Below, in pieces: positions 8,413-16,100 of a stretch of 64,000 bases of DNA (position 1 is its first letter; each line of letters opens with the position of its first letter). The translations under genes and the position numbers were made by a program. This DNA comes from Pseudomonas brassicacearum (GTDB taxonomy: Bacteria; Pseudomonadota; Gammaproteobacteria; Pseudomonadales; Pseudomonadaceae), in assembly GCF_009601685.2 (NCBI RefSeq), contig NZ_CP045701.2, forward strand, positions 4,898,001 to 4,962,000, in the 5' to 3' direction. Under the pieces are notes generated by a model. The model did no database searches. It was not told where the DNA came from and was given only the letters and a program-made list of their open reading frames with translations.

Positions 8413-10524
8413 ATGCGTTATCAATTGTCCCTGCGTCGAATCAGCATGAAGCACCTGTTCCCCAGTACCGCCCTCGCGCTCGTCATTGGCCTCGGCCTGT
8501 TACCGCTGTCGAACGATACGTTCGCTGCCAACAGCTGGGACAAGCTTCAGCCCGATCGTGACGAGGTGATTGCCAGCCTTAACGTGGTCGAATTGCTCAA
8601 GCGCCATCACTACAGCAAGCCACCGCTCGATGATGCGCGCTCGGTCATTATCTATGACAGCTACCTGAAGCTGCTCGATCCATCGCGCAGTTATTTCCTG
8701 GCCAGCGACATCGCCGAATTCAACAAGTGGAAAACCCAGTTCGACGACTTCCTCAAGAGCGGCGACCTGAACGCCGGGTTCACCATCTACAAGCGCTATC
8801 TGGACCGCGTGAAGGCGCGCCTGGACTACGCCCTTGCCGAACTGAACAAAGGCGTCGATAAAATCGACTTCAATACCAAGGAAACCTTGCTGGTCGACCG
8901 CAAGGACGCTCCTTGGCTCAAAAGCACAGCCGAACTCGATGACCTGTGGCGCAAGCGCGTCAAGGACGAGGTGCTGCGCATGAAGATTGCCGGCAAGGAT
9001 CCCAAACAGATCCAGGAAACCCTGACCAAGCGCTACAAGAATCAATTGGCTCGCCTGGACCAGACCCGTGCCGAAGACATTTTCCAGGCGTACATCAACA
9101 CCTTCGCCATGTCCTACGACCCGCACACCAATTATCTGTCGCCGGATAACGCGGAAAACTTCGACATCAACATGAGCCTGTCCCTGGAAGGCATCGGCGC
9201 GGTGCTGCAGAGCGACAACGACCAGGTGAAAATCGTGCGCCTGGTCCCGGCGGGCCCTGCGGACAAGACCAAACAGGTCAGCCCGGCGGACAAGATCATC
9301 GGCGTTGCCCAAGGCAACAAGGAAATGGTCGACGTGGTCGGCTGGCGCCTGGACGAAGTGGTCAAGCTGATCCGTGGGCCGAAAGGCTCGGTGGTGCGCC
9401 TGGAAGTCATCCCGGCCAGCAATGCGCCGAACGACCAGACCAGCAAAGTCGTGTCCATCACCCGTGAAGCGGTGAAGCTGGATGACCAGGCAGCGAAAAA
9501 ATCAGTCCTCCACCTCAAGCAGGACGGCAAGGACTACAAGCTCGGCATCATTGAAATCCCGGCCTTCTATCTGGACTTCAAGGCCTTCCGCGCCGGGGAT
9601 CCGAACTACAAGAGCACCACCCGTGACGTCAAGAAGCTGCTGACCGAACTGCAGAAGGAAAAGGTCGACGGCGTGGTCATCGACTTGCGCAACAACGGCG
9701 GCGGCTCCCTGCAGGAAGCCACCGAGCTGACCAGCCTGTTCATCGACAAGGGCCCGACCGTGCTCGTGCGTAACGCCGATGGCCGGGTGGATGTGCTGGA
9801 AGACGAAAACCCGGGCGCGTTCTACAAGGGGCCGATGGCCTTGCTGGTCAACCGACTGTCGGCTTCGGCCTCGGAGATTTTCGCCGGTGCGATGCAGGAC
9901 TACCACCGTGCGCTGATCATCGGCGGCCAGACCTTCGGCAAAGGTACCGTGCAGACCATCCAGCCGCTCAACCATGGCGAACTGAAACTGACCCTGGCGA
10001 AGTTCTACCGGGTTTCCGGCCAGAGCACCCAGCACCAGGGCGTGCTGCCTGACATCGATTACCCGTCGATCATCGACACCAAGGAAATCGGTGAAAGCGC
10101 CCTGCCCGAAGCCATGCCATGGGACACCATCCGGCCTGCGATCAAACCGGCCGTGGACCCGTTCAAACCGTTCCTGGCCCAACTCAAGTCCGACCACGAT
10201 GCGCGCTCGTCCCAGGACGCGGAATTCGTGTTCATCCGCGACAAGCTGGCCCTGGCGCAGAAGTTGATGATGGAGAAAACCGTCACCCTCAACGAAGCCG
10301 AGCGTCGCGCGCAGCATGCAGACATCGAGACCAAGCAACTGGCCATGGAAAACCTGCGTCGCAAGGCCAAGGGCGAAGAACCGCTCAAAGAGCTGAAGAA
10401 AGAGGACGAAGACCTGATCACCGAGCCGGAGAAAACCAAGCCGGAAGACGATGCCTACCTGAGCGAGACCGGGCGGATCCTGCTGGACTACCTGAAACTC
10501 AACACGGCGATCGCCAAGCACTAA
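8413..10524 (+). CDS. prc: Tail-specific (carboxy-terminal processing) protease Prc
   Basis: A 703-residue periplasmic S41 protease that degrades or trims proteins from their C-termini; the P. aeruginosa homologue affects alginate control by cleaving MucA. It contains an N-terminal signal sequence, an N-terminal helical domain, a PDZ domain near residues 240-330, the S41 core, and the charged DUF3340 tail. The Ser/Lys dyad falls in RLSASASEIF (Ser485 by alignment to E. coli Prc) and FGKGTVQ (Lys510). The start is uncertain: ATG 8413 gives a longer n-region, and ATG 8446 begins directly at MKHLFPS. Neither has a strong ribosome site. A terminator follows, then the EAL-GGDEF gene. Confidence 0.93.
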   Translation: MRYQLSLRRISMKHLFPSTALALVIGLGLLPLSNDTFAANSWDKLQPDRDEVIASLNVVELLKRHHYSKPPLDDARSVIIYDSYLKLLDPSRSYFLASDIAEFNKWKTQFDDFLKSGDLNAGFTIYKRYLDRVKARLDYALAELNKGVDKIDFNTKETLLVDRKDAPWLKSTAELDDLWRKRVKDEVLRMKIAGKDPKQIQETLTKRYKNQLARLDQTRAEDIFQAYINTFAMSYDPHTNYLSPDNAENFDINMSLSLEGIGAVLQSDNDQVKIVRLVPAGPADKTKQVSPADKIIGVAQGNKEMVDVVGWRLDEVVKLIRGPKGSVVRLEVIPASNAPNDQTSKVVSITREAVKLDDQAAKKSVLHLKQDGKDYKLGIIEIPAFYLDFKAFRAGDPNYKSTTRDVKKLLTELQKEKVDGVVIDLRNNGGGSLQEATELTSLFIDKGPTVLVRNADGRVDVLEDENPGAFYKGPMALLVNRLSASASEIFAGAMQDYHRALIIGGQTFGKGTVQTIQPLNHGELKLTLAKFYRVSGQSTQHQGVLPDIDYPSIIDTKEIGESALPEAMPWDTIRPAIKPAVDPFKPFLAQLKSDHDARSSQDAEFVFIRDKLALAQKLMMEKTVTLNEAERRAQHADIETKQLAMENLRRKAKGEEPLKELKKEDEDLITEPEKTKPEDDAYLSETGRILLDYLKLNTAIAKH

Positions 10525-10594
10525 GATGATGGCCATTTAATGGTGACACTCGTCTGAGTGTCATCAAACTGACATCAGTCTGTCGTGAAATACA

Positions 10595-10627
10595 GGACTG
10601 GGTGCCGCGCACCCGGTCCTTTTTTTA
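10595..10627 (+). terminator. Intrinsic terminator after prc
   Basis: GGACTGGGTGC-CGC-GCACCCGGTCC followed by seven T residues. It lies between the prc stop and the EAL-GGDEF start, so the two same-direction genes are probably transcribed separately, at least in part. Confidence 0.85.
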
Positions 10628-10642
10628 TCGCCAGAGATTGCC

Positions 10643-12430
10643 ATGACCACGACAGAACAGCTGAGTGCCTTGAGTTCGATCCTGGCTCAAAGCGGTTTGC
10701 ACAGCCTGTTCCAACCGATCATCTGCCTTTCCGAACGGCGCATCGTGGGTTATGAAGCCTTGACCCGCGGCCCCTCCAACAGCCCGTTGCACTCGCCCAT
10801 CGCGCTGCTTTCCGTGGCGCGCCAGGCCGGCCGTCTCAGCGAACTGGAACTGGCCTGCCGCCGCAGCGCCTGCCAACGCTTCAATGAGCAACAATTGCCG
10901 GGCAAGCTGTTTCTCAACGTCTCGCCCGAGTCTCTGCTGGAATCCGCGCACCAGACGGGGCGCACACTGCAACTGCTGCAGGACCACGGCATTGCGCCCA
11001 GCCAGGTCGTGATCGAACTGACCGAACAAACCCCCATCGATGACTTCCAGCTCCTGCAAACCGCGCTGCATCATTATCGTGCGATGGGTTTTTCGATTGC
11101 CCTAGACGATCTGGGCGCCGGTTATTCGAGCTTGCGGCTGTGGTCTGAATTGCGGCCCGATTATGTGAAGATCGACCGGCATTTCATCGACGGCATCCAC
11201 CAGGACGCCCTCAAGCGCGAGTTCGTGGGCTCGATCCTGAAAATCGCCCGGGCATCCCGTGCCCAAGTGATCGCCGAGGGAATCGAACTGTCGGAAGAAC
11301 TGGCAGTGCTGATCGAAATGGGCGTCGACCTGGTCCAGGGGTATCTGCTGGCCCGGCCTCAGGAACAACCGTCACGCGACGCCCGGGCGCTGATGCCCAA
11401 GCAGGACAGCGGCGTGGCGGTCTTGACCGATGAGGTCAACGACCTCAGTGCGCTGCTCAACGAACAACCGGCAGTGGCCCACAACACGCCGACAGCCAAC
11501 GTACTGGAAGCGTTTCGTCGCCAGGCCAACCTCAACTCGCTGGCGGTGCTGGATGATCAAGGGCAGCCTTGCGGCATCGTCCATCGCCATTCACTCTCGG
11601 ACGCCCTGCTCAAGCCCTTCGCCACCGACCTGTTCGCCCGCAAACCCATCAGCCGCTTGATGAGCGATGACTTTCTCGCAGTGGAGTTGAACCAGTCGCT
11701 GCAACAAGTCAGCCGCCTGATCACCAGTCGCGCCCGACAACGCATCGAAGAAGACTTCATCATCACCCTCAACGGCGGCTACCTGGGCCTGGGCCGAGTG
11801 ATCGACGTGCTCAAGCTCATCACCGAACTGAAAATCCAACAGGCCCGCTACGCCAACCCCCTGACCCTGCTGCCGGGCAACGTCCCGATCCAGCAATGCC
11901 TCACGCGCCTGCTGCAACAACGGCAAGAATCGGTGATCTGCTACGTGGACATCGACAGTTTCAAACCCTTTAACGACATCTACGGCTACGGTCGCGGCGA
12001 CGAAGTCCTGCTGTGCCTGGCCCAATGCCTGAACGAACGCATCGACCCCAGCCGCGACTTCGTCGGCCACATCGGCGGCGACGACTTCCTGCTGGTCCTC
12101 GGCCCGGAAGACTGGCGCAGACGCCTGGACCAACTACTCAGCGACTTCCAGACCCACTGCCGCCGCTTCTACCGCCCCGAACATTTGGAGGCGGGATGTT
12201 TTACCGCGTTGAACCGACAGGGCGTTCGACAGGAGTTCGCGCTGTTGTCGTTGTCGATTGGCGTGGTGCACCTGCGCGCCGAGGCCTGTGAGGAGTTGGA
12301 TGCCAGTCAGTTGGCAGAACTGGCTTCCCAGGCCAAGCATCATGCCAAGGATATTTTGGGCGGGAGTGTGTATTTGGTGGAGGGTTTGGCTGGGCGAGAG
12401 TCTGTGGGGGCGTTGGGGTTGACGGTGTGA
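10643..12430 (+). CDS. EAL-CBS-GGDEF cyclic-di-GMP protein
   Basis: A 595-residue cytoplasmic protein with an N-terminal EAL domain (about 12-245), two CBS repeats (about 265-395) and a C-terminal GGDEF domain (about 415-580). The phosphodiesterase residues look intact: EAL at 38-40, FLNVSP, IELTEQ, DDLGAGYSS, VKIDRHF, AEGIE and VQGYLLARP. The cyclase motif is GGDDF at 478-482, a tolerated variant. The product-inhibition RxxD is degenerate (PSRD). CBS pairs usually bind adenine nucleotides, so energy or nucleotide sensing may set the balance of activities. Domain order and position next to prc match P. aeruginosa PA3258 as I remember it. Confidence 0.92.
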   Translation: MTTTEQLSALSSILAQSGLHSLFQPIICLSERRIVGYEALTRGPSNSPLHSPIALLSVARQAGRLSELELACRRSACQRFNEQQLPGKLFLNVSPESLLESAHQTGRTLQLLQDHGIAPSQVVIELTEQTPIDDFQLLQTALHHYRAMGFSIALDDLGAGYSSLRLWSELRPDYVKIDRHFIDGIHQDALKREFVGSILKIARASRAQVIAEGIELSEELAVLIEMGVDLVQGYLLARPQEQPSRDARALMPKQDSGVAVLTDEVNDLSALLNEQPAVAHNTPTANVLEAFRRQANLNSLAVLDDQGQPCGIVHRHSLSDALLKPFATDLFARKPISRLMSDDFLAVELNQSLQQVSRLITSRARQRIEEDFIITLNGGYLGLGRVIDVLKLITELKIQQARYANPLTLLPGNVPIQQCLTRLLQQRQESVICYVDIDSFKPFNDIYGYGRGDEVLLCLAQCLNERIDPSRDFVGHIGGDDFLLVLGPEDWRRRLDQLLSDFQTHCRRFYRPEHLEAGCFTALNRQGVRQEFALLSLSIGVVHLRAEACEELDASQLAELASQAKHHAKDILGGSVYLVEGLAGRESVGALGLTV

Positions 12431-12478
12431 AATATGTGGCGCAGCCCCGTGCCGAGGGCGCCTGCTCCCGCTGGGCTT

Positions 12479-12588
12479 TGTAGGAGCTGGCGAAGCCTGC
12501 GATCTTTTGATCTTGATCTTGATCTTTCGCTTGAGATTCAACTGTCTGGGGAAAGATCGCAGCCTCGCTTCGCTCGGCAGCTCCTACA
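12479..12588. repeat. REPIN of the TGTAGGAGCTG family
   Basis: TGTAGGAGCTGGCGAAGCCTGC is mirrored by GCAGCCTCGCTTCGCTCGGC...AGCTCCTACA. The sequence is unrelated to the GTGGGAGC family elsewhere in the window. The spacer contains GATCTT repeated in tandem around 12501-12526. Confidence 0.8.
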
Positions 12589-12654
12589 GGCGCAGCGGGA
12601 GCTAGTTCCCTCGCCACGAAAAGCGGTTTGGTGGTGCAGTAGGGGTCCGTTTCG

Positions 12655-12755
12655 ATCATTCCCACGCTCCTGCGTGGGAGTGTCGCCAAAGGGACGCTCC
12701 GCGTTCCGCTTCTGGATGTGACGCAGAACGTTGCGGGATTCATTCCCATGCAGGG
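12655..12755. repeat. Degenerate dispersed hairpin repeat
   Basis: The core TCCCACGCTCCTGCGTGGGA at about 12660-12679 is followed by GGGACGCTCCGCGTTCC. This is a palindrome family I recognise as common between genes in fluorescent pseudomonads, here with a damaged right arm. Confidence 0.55.
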
Positions 12756-12765
12756 CGTGCGAACG

Positions 12766-13113
12766 TCAATTCTCGGCTTGATATCTCATTAAAGAAGCCA
12801 GTAGGACCCGCATAAATTGGCGCTGATCATTAACAACGTCGTCAAAATACGTATCCAAATTCAAGAAAACTCTATCAAAGCTATCACCATTCTCTAGGAA
12901 GTAGCTGAGAGTATTAATCAATAAAACTTGCTCTTTTTGGCTATGAAATAAAAACTCCGGACGAATCAACAAATCAAATAGTTGACCCAATTCTTCATCA
13001 TCATTTACATTTTTTGAAGTTATTACTTCCTCACGCGCCACGTCATGAGTATTTTCAATACTGAAAACAAACAATAACCCCCAGACATCATGCATATCAT
13101 ATGTATTTTTCAT
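12766..13113 (-). CDS. Probable Rhs-toxin immunity protein
   Basis: A 115-residue acidic, largely helical protein with no family I recognise. Its ATG overlaps the stop of the Rhs gene as ATGA, so the two are translated together. It is clearly AT-rich beside the GC-rich Rhs core, the usual signature of an exchangeable toxin-immunity cassette. Size, acidity, position and overlap all fit a cognate immunity protein that blocks the Rhs C-terminal toxin in the cytoplasm. This assignment rests on context, not on homology. Downstream lie only repeats. Confidence 0.75.
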   Translation of the reverse strand: MKNTYDMHDVWGLLFVFSIENTHDVAREEVITSKNVNDDEELGQLFDLLIRPEFLFHSQKEQVLLINTLSYFLENGDSFDRVFLNLDTYFDDVVNDQRQFMRVLLASLMRYQAEN

Positions 13114-16100
13114 GCACCTGATCCTGTATAGGCTGTTTTAGGTCGGCCACTTCCATCAAGAATGACAATCGCCTTCGTACTTTGACCATACTCTAAACTT
13201 CCTCGCTTATAACCTTCACCAATTACACGCCCCATTTCAATTGGCTTCTTAGACGCCACAATGCCTGCTCGCCTGAAAATCAACTGAGCACGATGAATAG
13301 CATTGAGTTGGTCGCGATGACTAAAAAAACGAGTTGCGGCAGACGGAATGGCAGGTTGGCCTGCATTACTTCCGCTTCCATAAACATCGATTTCCCCAGT
13401 GCCCGGGTTTCGGCCTGTCATAACGCGTTCTAGCTGAGCATCCGCCGTAGTTTGAGCACCATGTTTCTGTAAGAAATGCGCGCCCTCAATTGATCGCTCC
13501 ATCTCATCCAACCGCCGATAGGCATTCGCTTCCGCCAACTCATCAATCCGCGCCCGCCGCTGCTCTGCCGTCATCGGCAGCGCCGGCTCACCCTCATCCA
13601 CTCCAAGCTTAGCCGTCGAATCTTGCTTACCGGCGGCAGGCTTTTTACACCCGTCGCTTCCCGGACAATCGTCCAACCCCAACGGATCCACCCACCCCGT
13701 CGGGTTCAGGGTGTACCTATACCCATTGAGCCCTCCCGCCAGTTTGCTCGGGTCAGGCGTCAAATAGCGGCCGGTCTCGGGATTGTAGTAGCGGTGGCGG
13801 TTGTAGTGCAGGCCGCTTTCGGGGTCGAAGTATTGGCCCTGGAAACGCAAGGGTTGTTCAAGCTGTTCGCCGCCGCCGTGCTGGAGTTCGGTGAGTTTGC
13901 CGTAGCCGTTGTAGCGCGCCGACCAGACGACCTGGCCGCGGTAGCTGGTCAGTTCCTGGGGCGTGCCCAGGTGGTCGAGGTGGTAGTAGAACGGCGTGGC
14001 TTTTTCCGGGCCTTCGCCGTCGAGCATCGCCAGCGGGCGGAAGGTGCCCGGTTCGTAGACGTAGCTGCGGTGGTGGCGTGGGCTGTTTTCGGCGACGACC
14101 TGGTCGCCCTGCCAGAAAAATTCCGTGGTCAGGCCGTCTACGGTCTTGCTGATGCGTCGGCCAAAGGCGTCGTAGCGGTAGGAGGTTTCGCGGCCATCGG
14201 CCGTGGTGACGCCGATCAGGCGGTGCTGGCTGTCGTAGCGGTAGGTGCTGACCAGGGCCTGGCCGCGGCGTTCGCGGGTGAGGTTGCCGAAGGCGTCGTA
14301 GTCGTAGTGGCGGTCGCCCTCCTTCAGCAGGCGGTTGCCCTTGAGGGTGGTCGGGCCGGGGCGGTCCTGCATCATCAGGTTGCCGGCCGGGTCGTGGCAG
14401 AAGTGTTCCGGCGGTTCGCTGTGGGAAAAGTCGATGCGGGTCAGGCGATCCAGCGGGTCGTACTGGTAGCTGCGGCGGTTTCGGTTGTCGGAAAGGGTCT
14501 GAAGATTGCCCTTGGCGCTGTAGGCATAATCGCGCCAGAACAGTTGCTGCTGTCGGCTCTGCCACACGGTCTGGGCCTTGAGGCGGCCCTGTTCGTCATA
14601 GTCGTAGTCACTGAGCAGCCGGCCCTGCTGGCGTTGCCGTTCGCGACCGCCGACGAACCGGTGTTCGGTCAGGCGCGAGCCGTTGAGGTCGATGGCGGTC
14701 AGCGCGCCGCCCGGGGCGTGGTGGTAGTCGAGCTGGCTGTCGTCCGGCAGGCGCAAGTGGTTGAGGCGCCCGCAGGCGTCGTAGCGATAACGCAGGGTGC
14801 CCCAACCCTGGTGTTCGCAGACCAGCCGGTCCTGGGCGTCGTACTCGAAGGCCAGCGGATGATCGCTGCCGTCGTTGACGTGGACCAATCGGCCCAGTTC
14901 GTCGTAGCGGTATTCGATGGCCTGGCCGTCGGGCAAGGTCTTGACCCGCAGCCGCCCGGCCGCGTCACGCTGGTACTGGGTAACCCGTTGCGAACCGTCC
15001 TCGCCGTGCTCGGTTTTTTCCAACAGGTGGCCGTTGAGGTCGTAGGCGTAGGCGGTGCGTTGGCCGTCGAAGCCGACCTGCTGTCGGATCAAGCCGTTGG
15101 GCGTGTAGTCCAGCTGATATTTTTCGCCGGATTCGTTTTCGATTTCGGTCAGCAACAGCCGAGCCGAGTCGTAGCGGTACTTCAGTTCGCTGCCGTCGGG
15201 GTTCAGGCGGCGGCTGACCAGGTGCAGGTCGTCGGCGTATTCGTAGCGGGTGACCCGCCCCTGCTCATCGCACTCGGCGGTGACCTTGCCGTAGGCGTTG
15301 TAGCGCCAGGTCCGGGTGGCACCGTTGGGCAAGGTGACTTGCAGCAGCCGGCCGACAGCGTCCCATTGGTAGTGCGTGAGCGCACCGTGTTCGTCCTCAC
15401 GGCTGAGTAAACGCCCCAGGGCATCGTAGGAAAAACACCGGCGACTGCCGTCGGGCAGGATCTCTTCGGTCAGTTGGCCCAGGCGACTCCAGGTGAACCG
15501 ATGTTCGCCACCGTCCGAGTCATACGTCGCCAGCAGTTGTCCGTGGGGGGCGTAGGCATATTCCGTGCGCTGGCCGTCCGGGCCAATGAGGACGATCACA
15601 TCGCCGCGGGCATTGCGCCGGTAGGTCCACACGGCCTTGCCGCGTGAACGGGTGTGCAGGAAACCGTTGCGGTATTCGTAGGACGTCGGCGCCTCGTCCG
15701 GTGGAATCAACGCCACCAACCGTCCGACCTCGTCGTAGCGGTATTCGGTCACGGCGCCCAGCGGGTCCTGCTCGGCGATCAGCCGACCTTGTTCGTCGTA
15801 GGCCTTGAGGTGCTCGCCGCCGTCGGGTTCGACCTGGCGCACCAGCCGCGCCCGCTCGTCGTGGACGTACACTTCCTGGCTGCCATCGATATTCTGGACA
15901 GTGACGCTGCCGTCCTCTCCCCAGGTGTAGCGGCTGTCCATCTGCGCGAACGAAGCCCAGTGCCGCACACAGCGGACCGCCGGGCCGACGCCTTGCCATT
16001 CCCAATAAAAACTCGCGCCACCGGCCAGTTGTCGCTGGAGGATGACGTGCTGGTCGTCGTAGTCGTAGCGTTCGCTTTCACCGGCGGCGTTGGTCGCTTC

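Larger units (their letters stand above)
12431..12765. other. Repeat-filled intergenic region between EAL-GGDEF and Rhs immunity genes
   Basis: 335 bases with no credible gene. The left half holds a second-family REPIN (12479-12588) with a short GATCTT repeat in its spacer. The right half holds a degenerate TCCCACGCTCCTGCGTGGGA hairpin and flank of another dispersed Pseudomonas repeat (about 12655-12755). It forms the distal border of the toxin-immunity cassette. Confidence 0.75.

Noticed and set aside
12501..12526. GATCTT tandem repeat as a phase-variable tract
   Set aside because: It lies in a REPIN spacer outside any gene or clear promoter, with only a few imperfect copies.
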